Positions 1 to 11,390 of a stretch of 64,000 bases of DNA are shown one piece after another. Made by a program: the position numbers and the translations under genes. The stretch is taken from contig CM049306.1 in the NCBI GenBank assembly GCA_026874595.1, positions 19,895,019 through 19,959,018 on the forward strand. Reading direction: 5' to 3'. The stretch comes from Sipunculus nudus (taxonomy: Eukaryota; Annelida; Sipuncula; Golfingiida; Sipunculidae). The notes below the pieces were generated by a model. The model worked only from the letters and a program-made list of their open reading frames with translations. It did not search any database and was not told the DNA's origin. The first letter of the stretch is position 1; each line of letters opens with the position of its first letter.

Positions 1-1553
1 AAATGGTGATGTAATACCCACCCTAGTCATCTTCTACTCATCTGCAGTACTTTTGTTTATTATGCTCATCCCTTGTATCTGGAATGTCAACTAAGGGTGA
101 GGTATGGATTCCCATGGTGGGCTATGCAAGAAAGTCTGGTTGGTCTGCTGGTTTGGCAGCTTTGTTCTTGGGATAGGTTAAGTTTTTCTGGCTGTTTAAC
201 CCAACCACAATAAGAAATGACAACAGGCATGAATCAAACAAGATTGTTTTTTTTTCCACCTGGATTGTCTCGTTAGCATGCAAATGACATACAATCAGGG
301 CTGTCATTCAAAGATGGTCATTACTGGCATTAACACCCAAGCTGAGAGGGGAAGTCCCTTTTTTCAAAAGTTTGCTTTAGTCTGTCCTTTGTCTACTTCT
401 GTAAAGGCTGCACAGTCGCCCTTGAACCTGGATGCAACTCAATGCCCCCTGGCAGCCAGCAGAGAAGGTTCCCCCACTTGGTTCACTTGTATTGCACTTT
501 AACACTAGTACAAGCTATATTACAATACTAGAGTCCATTCACCTTTCACCCTGACTTTTTTTTTTTGGTAATTATTTTTGATAAGACAAATTATTTTTGG
601 TAAGGCAAACTAGCCAAATGAAACTTGACAAAGAGCAGAAAGCCATATAAATTTATGCTTAATTTGGAAATAACCCTACAGCCTTGTTGACTTGTCTGTG
701 TATGTGATAGGTGTATGTTATCTATGCCTATGGTGCCACTTGCGAGTCACCATTGTTGTTTGCCTTCAGGGAAATGGTTATGACATATTAATGTAATGTA
801 ACAGTGAAAGGCATGCTATTTAAGACATTGCAATCATCACTGTGAAAAGGGGGCTAAAACTCCATCATTTAAAAAAAAAAGTATAGAAAACTGACCAAGT
901 ATGCCTATGAAAAATAAACAATATAAAAAGAATAAAGGGTACAATCAGAAGCTCAAAAGACTTATTTAATACAATAATATAATAAAAATAGTAAAATAAG
1001 TATTATTCTAAAATAAGGAGAAATATATACTTATAGAAGAATAAGGGTTATATAAAGTTTGATGACAAATATATATATGATTATGCTATGACCAGAAATG
1101 CTCAAATATTGCTTGTTTTTTTTTATGGTGATGTTATCAATGTCATGCATAACATTATGGAGAAGATGAAAATTTGACCCAACAGGAAATAAATTTTACA
1201 TACGAGACTGACTCAAACACCACCACCTCCCATGATATAACCAGCATATTTCTAAAAGTATACATTTCTATATTACATAATATATTATTGCTGTAGTTTA
1301 TATTTTGCGTTAAACTTCAATTATTGTTATTTGTAGGTTATCTGGATAAGGCCATTCATATGGCCCCTTTTTTATGGGCCAATAAAAAAAGAAACCTCTA
1401 AAATACACAATAACCTGTAAACCTGGTAACAGTAACTTAACTACCGGTATGTCTGTTGTTTCAAAGCAATACATTAGGATGAAAATAAACAGTTGGGTGA
1501 AAACGCCTTTCGGGAGACAATATATATTCACGTTCAATAAGGGCATTTCTTAC
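1..1553. other. Intron or spacer at left edge, no gene seen
   Basis: This stretch lies downstream, on the minus strand, of the MAM exon and should be intron. The second half of the MAM domain would have to be encoded here or beyond the left edge. I found no convincing exon: the short open frames lack MAM motifs and splice signals. The sequence is AT-rich with A and T runs, notably around 840-1,080. Confidence 0.5.
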
Positions 1554-1700
1554 CAGTTCCCGTGGTGTGGTCGCCATCCGGCCCTGTTTCCTCGCTCGGC
1601 GTTGAACCGCGGCCTCTAATCCAATTCGTCTGATCAAGTCCAGTGACCTGGGACAGCTCGCAACCCTCCCTTTCAAAGTCGCACGCAAGGTACACCGGCA
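1554..1700 (-). CDS. Exon: first half of a MAM domain
   Basis: The exon is 147 nt with acceptor cccttgcag and donor ACTG|gtaaga, phase 1 at both ends. The encoded ACDFEREGCELSQVTGLDQ and PSEETGPDGDHTTGT segments match the N-terminal half of MAM domains (first two cysteines, conserved Trp, TGP and DHT). Local GC content is higher than in the flanks. The domain-completing exon is not visible. Confidence 0.65.
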
Positions 1701-4700
1701 CTGCAAGGGACAAGAACACTGGAAGACAAATGCCTTTATTTTGTTTCTTCCAATTTAGAACTTTCTTGAAAAAATGGTCCCTTGCAAAATGTTTCCGCCA
1801 GTGCGATATCACGGGATAGACGCCATAAACGGCAAAATATTCGCCTAACGACGTATCACTTTGCGCAGAATCGTACCGGTACTCGCGTCTCCACCAGAGT
1901 TCACCCCGCTGCATGCTTCGGCCTGCGCTTTGAAACAGCCGTTGGCCATATAGGCCTATGCCCAGGGACTCCTATTTGGGTGGATTGAACTGTACTCAAA
2001 ATGAACAGCCAACAAGTTGCCGAAAAGTTATATATTTGATAGAACAACTGAATCACCACCCGGCACCCTTCCGCAATATTAGGCCTTAGAGTGATTCTGT
2101 TAAAAAACAAGGGACCCATGGGTCACGGCGCTCAGCTGATCGTGATTGGACTATAAATGTTTCTCCACTGTGACACTATATCGAGTCGATAAAGTTTATG
2201 AATATCATGGACATGTTGGGCTATTATAAAGGAATGTAATGTAATATGTGAGTAAATGATAAATGAAATTACCTGACTGATGGATTAATAGAGTCAAATA
2301 CAGTGGTTAATTTTTTATTTATTTAGGAGGGGTTGAAAATTGTGATATATTTGAGCAAATATGAATGCAATGACAGCAGTAATAAGCAGTAGTAGAATGA
2401 TGATAAGGCTATTTGTTGAAGGATCTAAAGTGTATGGTAGTCTGCAAGCTTTCAATTTGACAAATATGATGTTATGATTAACTATGCTGATGAAGTGATT
2501 TATGAATTTGTGACTGTATGACACAATATCTCTTTAGTCTTAACAAGGTACATTATTGTGATGCCCACTATGTCTACATATTACACAATATTGACAATTT
2601 CTGGCATGTACATAGGTACCTATGGACGAATAGTTATACAAAATATTAAAGTATGAATATATCTGATTCATCTTGTTCTTGCTTACTGAGGCTGACTTTG
2701 GGATGGGGTTTGGAGAAGGGAAAAGTGAGGGCAGCACGAAGGTGGATGTAGAAATATTCTATTGTAATGTTTTTCATTTATATAAGAATATGAAAAGCTA
2801 AGAGGAAAGGGGCCCTCCTACTTGGTTATAGTAAAGTTCTAAATATATGATCGCAAACTAATACTCTGACAAGACTGTCATGAAGAAAAAGAAGTCACAG
2901 TTAAAGTTTTGAGATACTGTGATGCATATGAAAATTTACAGATGGACAGGCAAGTGGACAGAATGGACTAATACCTTTATTTCACTTCTAAGGGAATAAT
3001 GCATTGAAGTTTATATATAATCCTTTTTTTTTAAGCATATCCACTTTTTCCATTCAGAAGTTTTTATCTGAATCATTTTTTTACTTACAGGTTTTATAAA
3101 TTTTTAATAAAAAACAAACTATAAGTTAAAATATTAGAATTGTTGCAAAAGTTGCAATCATCATATATCCAGAGTGTAGCTCATATTGGGTCATATTATG
3201 CATACACATATATTTTATTATTTTTAAATCATAAATGTTTAAACTGAATTTAAAAGAAAATAATGCCACAACATGGCATCTACAAGAATATTCCTTGAAT
3301 CACTATTAAAAAGTTTTGCACATTGGAGTTTTCAGTTTATGCTTAATTTTATTCACCAAAATAAAATAAAAGATTCAGTAAATTTGATAAAATAAAACAT
3401 CTTTTCAAATAAAGTATACACACTGTTGGTTGAATGAGGGACAAACAATATCATTGTGCTAATTACTATCCCAGTTTTAATTTATTACTGGAATTAATAG
3501 TAAATTTCACACCTGGTGAAGTTTTTACCCTTCTGAAGTAAGGAATTACTTATCTCATGAACATCCACACTTTCATAGCAATACACCACTTTGTGGACAC
3601 AATTAAATGTACACTTTAATCATTGTAACCCTGGTGGTACAATACAAAATCTAAAATGTAACATAGCCTAGAATAAGAATGAATCAAATACAGAAAATAA
3701 CATTCATCTAGTTTATGCACCAACTAGGGGGGGGGGGGGGAGGGGGGGGGGGGAGGTGCAGGGCAGAGGGGAAGCCTGCTGGTAGTGGCCAGGCTGACCC
3801 AAGGCAAGCTGCCTGGGGTGGGTTACATAATGCAATTGAAGGCTGTACTACTAGGTGGGCTAGATGTAAACAACACTTGACATGGTGTATGAAAACATGA
3901 ATAAAAGCTATTCTTTCCAATCAATTTCTTTGAAATTTCAGATTTTTAAAAGATTAAATCCTTATGTAAATATGCTGTGAAAATTAAATCAACAGTGCCA
4001 AAGTTGGACAAAATTTAAGGTATTGATTTTTTATTTATGCTAATAACTTGAAACATTTGCAAAATTCAGATCTAATTTTGGGTAAACAATTGAATCTTGA
4101 TTAAATAAAGTTATATTCCTGAAAAAAAGTCTCTAGGTTCAGCAATTCTCATGTTAGGTGAGTAAATATATTTCCTGATTTTTTTAAAAATTGCATTATG
4201 TTAAACTTCAAAATAATACCCAATACTGACCTAAATTTTGGTATGTTCATAGAAATGTATGAAAGAATGTGAATACTAAATACGATCAAAAACAGATCAG
4301 TCGTTTTGATATTAGGCAGCCTTGAAGTGTAACAATGGCTTTTTTTATGGAAAACAGTTTTTTTCCTTAATATCTCGAAGGAACGAAGTGACGAAGAACT
4401 AATGACCCAATTTTCGGTATGGTAGGAGATTTTGGGGACATCTAAAATTATGCCAACAGCCTGGGGAGCATTGAGATGTGCACTGAATGACCTAAGTCAT
4501 CAAAGTGGACTGCTTGACAATGTAAGGGAATACAACAAGAGCCTCCAAAAAAATTCAATAACTAGCCTAATTTTGCAGCTTTTATTTTCAAATTTCAGAT
4601 TTTAACAGATTAAATCCTTATGTATACATGCTGTGAAAATTAAATCCACAGTACTTACAGGAAAAAACGTGCCATGGCCAAAGTTGGGCAAAATTTAAGG

Positions 4701-7700
4701 TACCAATTTTATATTTTTGCCAATATTTAAAAAAAATTAACAGATTTTGATCTAATTTTTGGTATACAATTAAATTTTGATTAATTAAAGTTGTATTACT
4801 GGAAAAAAGTCCCTACCTTTAACACTTTTGGTCTTAAGTGACCAAATATCTTCCTGATTTTTTACAAAGTCCATTTCTGGCAAGTACATAGGAACTATAT
4901 AGAGGAATATTTATGGTAAATATGAAGAAAACCAGATCGAGTGGTTTTGATATTAGGCAGTCCTGAAGTGTGAAAATAGATTTCTAATAAAAAATTGAGG
5001 TTTTTCCTTAATATCTCGAAGGAGTTATCAGTTCTATATAAAGGTTTCTATTGACCGAAGAGGAACTATTTTAGTTGTATTTGTTGAAATTTTGTGAAGA
5101 AAAAAAAAGCCTAGCAAGATATCGTCTGTATTGTAAATGTAGAGAGTGTCAGACTTTGAAAATTTCTAAAATAAATCTAAACAGTAGAGGGATTTTACTC
5201 TCTCTCTTTTCTATTTTGTTTGTATGCAGAAGTGAAGTCTCAAAACTATGATTGTTCTGTTACATCATGGTGGATGGCCAAAAACTGTTAAACAATCCAT
5301 GCAAGCTATTTGTACTTTCACTAGATGCTTGCTATGCCTCATTTTTTTAATTAACCCTAGAATACACCAAGAGACTATAGAAAAGCTTCCGGTTTCTTGA
5401 TTCTGGGGTAATTGAAACCATCTCTAAATACGCAGCTACTGACATGGAGCTGGATGGCCAGGCCTGATGTTTGAAAGCTGTATGTTAAATAATAATGTAA
5501 ACCCGAAAATGGCATGCACATAACAGTCAAAAGTATTTTTCACTTCTAATATTTTTTTGTGTTTATGTACTTAATAAAGATATTCTGACCTGAGGTAATT
5601 ACTTTTTAACTCCAAATGGCCTCAGTTTGAGCTGAATTGCTGCAAAAATGATTTATCTACGAAAGACATATTATGAAATTCATTATCAGAAGCTTCACAT
5701 GAAAAATAGATGCAGTCACCTTTGACAGATCAGGGGCGTAGCCAGGACTGAGGGAGGGGAGGGGGCCATGATCAGTGGCGGGGCCAGAATTTTGAAAACG
5801 GGGGGTGGGGGGGTGGGGGTTAATATTATTAATAATGTGTATATATATATATATATATATTATTAATAGTTTTATTATTACTATACGTTATATATTTTAG
5901 TGTAAGAATTTTTTTTATTTTCAATGGTTTCATTAAGGTTAGTTACAGGTACATAGGGAAGGTATGGGAGGGGGTATCCCCCTGCCATATTGGGAAATTT
6001 TTGAATATGAAATGTAGAGGACAATTTGAGGCAATTTTTACTAAAAATGAAGGTTTCCTGTTCCTGAAAACTGTTCCCTTATGTCTTTGCGCTATGTAGT
6101 CAAACTGTAGAGAGGTTCAATATTTAATATTTATATTTCTTCACAATTAGGATATAAAATTTCAATCGTTTTCAAACAAATCAATGGCGCAAAGGCGCAT
6201 TTAAGTTTTGTAACTTGCAAAATATTAATTTTTAAATGTAATGCTCGGAGTGAAATAACTTATATGTTGAAGTCTTATGTTAAACTTAGCATTTTACCGG
6301 GTTTCGTGGTCTCGACAGCACACAGGACTCCTAAGAGCACAGACCGCGAGTTGAGTACCGGTATCACCAGAGCCGTTAGATGTTCACGGTCGACGCTAAT
6401 TCGCCATGCGTATACATCGTGGATAGCTTTCTTAATTTTATGACAAGTGGCGCCATCTACATTCATGTTCACGCTGCAGACATCCAAGCTCATATCTCGG
6501 GAACGTTTGACCGATTTGGCAACAATTTAGCATATGTATAGATCTCACATAGCTCTTTATCATACACAAAACTGAAGGGGCCACCTGTAGTGTCTGTCTT
6601 TTTGTTTGCCGTGGGCTAAAATCACTCATATACGTGTAGTGGTTTGACTTTTCTGCCTAAAATTTTGCATATGTATACAATTTGGACAGCTTTCTGGATG
6701 TGGTAGGTTGTGCAACCTACATACACATTTCGGCTGCAGACATCCATGCTGATATGCAACCCCTCACTATTACTCCTTGCTACTCAATCCATGCCTCACT
6801 TCATCCGTTCCTCTCTGATTTTGGCGGAAACACGTAGTCGCCCGTCGACTACCCGTATTCTAGTTAATAAATGATACCTTACAAAATTACTAATAATAAT
6901 CATAATAATAATGCACGAACTAACAACATTTGATATGTATAGTAGGAGACAATTTTACAGCCACGCAGTGTGTTCAAACGAGTTAAAATATGCTTGCTTC
7001 CTACCAATAGGGCTTTGTGGAACATCAATATAATCTCAAAAAAATGATTTATTAGTATATATATATATATATGACATGTCTAAAACGACGCAGAACAGTC
7101 CCCTTCCCGACTTTAGGGCTGCGCCCCCTCTATTTTCAAATCCTGGATACGCCACTGGTATTTTAAAACCAAATTTGTTACATTTCAGGGATACATAATC
7201 TAATTACATTTCCAATGCGCATGCTCACAAAATATTACTCATACCAACAGCACTATGGATGGGGAAACGTCAAAACGGTTGTTCACTGCAGATTGATCCA
7301 GAAGACATTTCTTCGTTGAAGCTGCCTATCACAACCGTGTACTGTGTTGTGGATAAAGAAATCAGGTCTGGATAATGCACTGTGGCTTCTAAATACAAGA
7401 GTGGCGTTTAATGAAATGTAATGAAGAGAGCAAATGTAGTTGTTTATGAAGTAAAATGTTGGATTAAAATGGTTTCAATACATCATACATGAACACATTT
7501 CTTGTAAGCAGGTTTTTTTGTTGTTGTCTTTATTGCGACAAATTTTGATTTTGAAGTTTGAAAGCTGACACAGTCCCGGCTGTATCCATAATCAAGCTCG
7601 AGGGGTTTTATTAATTCTGTATTTTTTATCAAATTCAGTTTTAATGACAGAAACGATCTCTGAAGGGTGACGAATATATGGAAATATGAATAGCCTACCA

Positions 7701-9954
7701 ACACCATGACATACGGACAAGACCGCCAATCGGACCAGTTTGAGCCGCATAAAACAGCGGACAACAGAACTAGCTTTAAATACTCTGAGAAGTATATGTA
7801 TTCCGGTACTAATTGATAACATTTACATGACATATTTTATAAAAAAAAAGGCCTATCCATGATTTCCCCATTTGACTTCTTTAATAAGGGTCTTATTCAG
7901 GCGCGTACCCGGGGACTAATTTTCGAATAAACAATTTGGGAAACAATAATAACCGCATATTATCGAAAAGCAGCGCCGGACTTTTGAGTATTTTTCTTCC
8001 TTGTACATCTGCACGCATGAGTTATGTATGCAGTCTACCATAGCACTCCTGACACTGTCCTGTGCAAGGGTGCAGAACCCTATTTTTATAAGATCCTGTA
8101 TCCGCCCCAGTAATAAACCATGCAGAATTTCTCCTTGTGTGCCTACAACTCCACTCTCAGTGCCAAGTTATGTTATGCGTGCTCCTATGCTAATAACGCT
8201 ACGATACTTCGTAATTTGCTCACATCAACAGATCTTGTTTTAAGCACTTACTTGCGGGAGAACTTGATTCCGGTAATAGGCCTGCAGAAAAAAAAGGAAA
8301 TGTTTGAGAGAAAATATGAAATCTTAAATTCGTCATTTTGACTGAGCAAACCCCATTGGTCTGCTAACTTCCAAATTAAAGCAAATTCTAATGAAAGGTA
8401 TAGACATGTACAGGCCTGTACGTACCTTTGTAGGCCTGTATCTCCTGGCTTGTTAGTCGATAAACTAAATTAAACAATCCTCCCCTAAACAGACCTCTCA
8501 CAGCAAGTGTCAAGGTCCGCAATATCAACAAAAATTAATCATATTTTTATCTGTCTAAAATTATTTAAAAAAATGTTTAACCGGCAAACTGAAATATTTC
8601 TCTCAAAAGCAAGAGCGGAAACCTTAAATAAACATGAAGTAGCAGATATTTAGCAATTTTAATGCCCCAAACTTAACGAGAACCTTATCTCTTCTGATAG
8701 AACAGGATTTTTAATTTCTTCCATTTGAAATTAAGCAAAAACTTTTTATTTTGTCAATATAACGGCCCGGAAATTTAGTTAATATCGTCGCCATCAGATG
8801 TCGCTAATATGGCAAATCCACTGTTCTTTTCTGCATTTTTTTTCTTTTCAAAATATATCTTATTTTTTTTCACTGTTTCCCTGCTTCAATGTATCCCTTT
8901 TACCATGCAGGTATTTGATATCCCGCATGTATATTAAGCGTTGGAGGACCCCCCCCCCCCCGAACAACCGTTTTAGCATATCTTATCGTTATTCAAATTG
9001 GGTTTTCCTACTTGAGTACCTATATACCCAAAATATGCCGTTATCCGCTCAAAAACGTCTTAATTACTTTCTTAATTACATTTCGTGGTGTCCCGTTTCT
9101 ACTGGTATACATAACAAGAATGTTTGAAAAGTAATATTTAGGGCGTTTTTGAGCGGATAACAACGCACAGCATGCTTTGTCGCTAAAACGACAGTTTGGG
9201 GGGGAAGGTTCCTCCAATGCGTATTACATCGATACCCCATTGTGACAAGTGCTTTTGATCCCAAAAGAATCATGATAAATGACACTATCTTAAACTTTAG
9301 GGGTTCTTTTTAGCTGATGCCACGTGGATATAAACAAAGTATAATATATCTGCAAAGAATCGTGAATACCACTAGGGGACTCAAAGTGTCCCAATTGTGT
9401 GGCATCAGTTCTTGTTAAATTTCAGAACTCTCACTCTTACCACGTGTTTAACTTGACAATTTGTATGAGCCAGTTTCGGCTTCGAGTGTCTTACATGTTC
9501 AAATTGTGTGCATAAGTAAAAGTTTGAAATTTACTTCTTCAAACAGGAGATCCGTTCATGTTGAAATCGACATGAGCTAGAATACGTAAAATGTACCACT
9601 AGAAAGCATGTGGTGACCCTAAGAACTTCACCAATTTCAGACTTAAGAGATTTGTCAGATATCTCATGTTCCGGAGTGAATTGTCGGCCTACAAGGAACG
9701 GAAACTATACTTTTCATTTAATCTTTAACAAAAATTCAGCGCTACAATTACACATCACATTTGCTTTGGAAATGGCTGAAAGAACCCTTTGTAACTTTTC
9801 TAGGGCGTGTCCTTTCAGAACATTGTTTCCAAAGAGTAAAGAAAATGTCAATTTAATAGAAAAAATAATACATACCTGATTCTGCCAGAGAACATAAAAT
9901 CAGAAGAAGGAAAAGCGGATGATCCATGATGCGTAATAATCTTTGCCACGCCAT
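1554..9954 (-). CDS. Secreted MAM-domain protein, 5' part of gene (two exons, partial)
   Basis: Two minus-strand exons assemble in frame. The first (9,876-9,954) begins with ATG in a strong context (A at -3, G at +4). It encodes a classic signal peptide with the hydrophobic core PLFLLLILCSLA and ends in phase 1. The second (1,554-1,700) starts and ends in phase 1, as MAM exons usually do, and gives VPVYLACDFEREGCEL, then W at the expected spacing and TGPDGDHTTGTG. This is the Cys-x-Phe-Glu opening and the TGP-x-x-DHT block of a MAM domain. The junction codon G|TG gives Val just after the signal peptide. MAM domains occur in extracellular or membrane adhesion proteins and proteases such as meprins and receptor phosphatases. 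Which family this belongs to cannot be decided because the rest is off the left edge. An additional exon within the 8.2-kb intron is possible. Confidence 0.6.
3727..3753. repeat. Poly-G tract (14 G, A, 12 G)
   Basis: A homopolymer run interrupted by a single A. The open frames through it on both strands (poly-Gly or poly-Pro) are artefacts of the tract. Confidence 0.9.
3935..5030 (+). repeat. Diverged tandem duplication, two copies of about 440 bp
   Basis: Copy one (about 3,935-4,385) and copy two (about 4,592-5,030) share, in the same order, the blocks AGATTAAATCCTTATGTA, TGCTGTGAAAATTAAATC, AAAATTTAAGGTA, TTTTGATATTAGGCAG and CCTTAATATCTCGAAGGA. Copies differ by many substitutions and small indels, so the duplication is old. 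No coding potential is seen. Confidence 0.75.
5731..7158. mobile_element. MITE-like element(s) with CAGTGGCG-type inverted ends
   Basis: Left-end-like motifs occur at 5,731 (CAGGGGCGTAGCCAGG) and 5,773 (CAGTGGCGGGGCCAG). The inverted counterpart CCTGGATACGCCACTGG ends at 7,158. (TA)n runs sit near both ends (5,840-5,862 and 7,056-7,072). There is no transposase frame. It may be one 1.4-kb non-autonomous element or several nested or abutting ones. A clean target duplication is not visible. Confidence 0.45.
6405..6760. repeat. Degenerate tandem repeat, about three units
   Basis: A motif GCATATGTATA followed about 15-25 nt later by AGCTTTCT or a close variant recurs near 6,410, 6,530 and 6,665. 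GCTGCAGACATCCA occurs at two unit ends (near 6,473 and 6,738). Units are roughly 110-150 bp and strongly diverged. The minus-strand frames here are not a recognisable protein. Confidence 0.5.
7899..8110. mobile_element. Short MITE-like element (about 212 bp)
   Basis: It starts with CAGGCGCGTACCCGG and ends with CCTGTATCCGCCCCAG, loosely inverted to each other and to the ends of the copies at 5,731-7,158 and 21,296-21,600. It has no coding capacity. Assignment rests on the end motifs only. Confidence 0.35.
8938..9220. mobile_element. 283-bp foldback (long inverted repeat) element
   Basis: The left arm opens GCGTTGGAGGA, a 13-C run, then AACAACCGTTTTAGC. The right arm closes with GCTAAAACGACAGTTTGG, a G run and CCTCCAATGC, its imperfect reverse complement. 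A second inner pair is GTTATCCGCTCAAAAACG (about 9,038) against CGTTTTTGAGCGGATAAC (about 9,144). Almost the whole segment can fold into one hairpin with a central loop. No exact target-site duplication could be assigned. Confidence 0.7.
9876..9954 (-). CDS. Exon: initiator Met and signal peptide of the MAM protein
   Basis: It encodes MAWQRLLRIMDHPLFLLLIL followed by CSLAES and ends with donor AATCAG|gtatgt in phase 1. A second in-frame ATG (MDHP) would also give a signal peptide. The first was chosen for its better start context. The sequence ttttttcag just upstream (about 9,972-9,980) could be an acceptor, which would mean a non-coding exon lies further upstream. Confidence 0.65.
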
Positions 9955-10104
9955 GTTATGAGCAATGGCAACTGAAAAAATACGTTATTGCCAAAACAAG
10001 TGTGTCTAATGGTAGGGTTTGCTGGCCAAATGATCCAAGCTAGGGCACGTCGCACGTGAGGGACTGGAAGTCCGCGAGGGTCCTGTCTTCCTGCCACGTA
10101 ACTT

Positions 10105-10310
10105 CCGATATAGCGTTTTAAAAAGGGCGATTGAATGGACAGTGAACAGGTTGGATTAGCTACATTTCAGTGGTTCGAATCCCGTGCTCCCATTAATAGG
10201 AGGACATGACCCCGAATGCACTTCAAAAAGACCCTCTGTCTAACAGCCTGACCAAGCCCATGCACCTGTGCAAGGAATTAAACATTAATGTATTGTGTTT
10301 AAAAAAAAGT
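10105..10310 (+). mobile_element. Possible tRNA-derived SINE
   Basis: A perfect pol III B box GGTTCGAATCC occurs at about 10,172, with a tRNA-like stretch upstream and an A-rich end (TTTAAAAAAAAG) near 10,298. Similar GTTTTAAAAAG lies upstream at about 10,115 and could be a target duplication. The A box is poor and no full cloverleaf is evident, so this is tentative. Confidence 0.35.
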
Positions 10311-10615
10311 TGTGCCCGATATATTTGTGTATATCATGGGTCATAACTGAATAACCGATATACACAAAACGTGATATGCATGATATTGGCAGTCACTAGG
10401 GTCAACAAGACATTTAAATACCTATCTTAATCAATTAAATTTCACTAAGAAACGATTTTGACAAAGGGGAAGGTATCTGTACATTGACATGAACAATAAA
10501 CTAAAAGATTCCGGAAAATGAGAGAAATTCCTTATCTATAAGTATTAGTTAAATGACGTTATATTTCGTACGATTTAATAACTGCCTGATTCACGAGAGT
10601 ACATTCATCTGTGTT

Positions 10616-10636
10616 GGGGGGGGGGGGGGGGGGGGG
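10616..10636. repeat. Poly-G tract (21 G)
   Basis: An uninterrupted homopolymer. Frames translating through it are artefacts. Confidence 0.9.
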
Positions 10637-11334
10637 TTGTTTGGGTGGAATCAACTGATCTTCGAAATTTTGGACAAAACTGTACAGAAAATTCGGGCAA
10701 AGCAAGGAAAGTAATAATTGGACAGAATAGGGATTGCAGTAGGTCAATTCGGATTAACAGTGTCTCAGTACCAGTACTGAGCAACAATATATACCTGATA
10801 ATGACTTTGGCAAATTTATTGACCAAATAACGGCTGCTAAAGATAGATAGATAATATTTTTCCTTTTATTTGCATGATGTGTGATTGGTACTGTCTGCTT
10901 AACAAAAACCATTTGTTAAAGGAAATCTGTTTATATATGCATTCGCCTGTGTAAAACTTCGGGTTTTTATCAAACCCGTTTTCTCGTCCAAACCCATACA
11001 CGGCCGTATCTGACATGCATGAGTCGTTTAATTTACTCGTAATAGGTAACTGACTCTAGAAAACGAATGTCTGATCACCTGTGCTATGTACGTTGGATCA
11101 AGAAGGTCACATGGTTGGTCGAACCTCTGCGTTGCCTGTCCTGCTGTATTTGTATGTGCATTTCTTTTATATGCTTTCTGTACAAGACATCTCGATAGAA
11201 TTTAAGATCCATTTTAAAAACAGACATTGAGGGAAAAAAAGCATTGACTGAATTTAGGATTCAGGTGTATACAATTTAAGATCTATTTTCGTCAAGCTAT
11301 CTTGCTTCAAAATCTATATTACAATACGATTTGG

Positions 11335-11338
<4 letters not shown>

Positions 11339-11389
<51 letters not shown>
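11339..11389. repeat. (TA)n microsatellite
   Basis: About 25 AT dinucleotide units. The neighbouring Tyr-Ile repeat frame is not a gene. Confidence 0.95.

Positions 11390-11390
<1 letters not shown>

Larger units (their letters stand above)
1701..9875. other. Repeat-filled intron of the MAM gene
   Basis: About 8.2 kb without a supported exon. It contains a poly-G tract, a diverged tandem duplication (3,935-5,030), elements with CAGTGGCG-like ends (5,731-7,158 and 7,899-8,110), a three-unit degenerate repeat (6,405-6,760), (TA)n runs and a 283-bp foldback element (8,938-9,220). Open frames on either strand lack recognisable domains. Confidence 0.6.

Noticed and set aside
3708-3920. Poly-Gly/poly-Pro frames over the G tract (also 10,559-10,826 and 47,641-47,966)
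   Set aside because: They are produced by homopolymer runs on both strands and have no conserved sequence outside the run.
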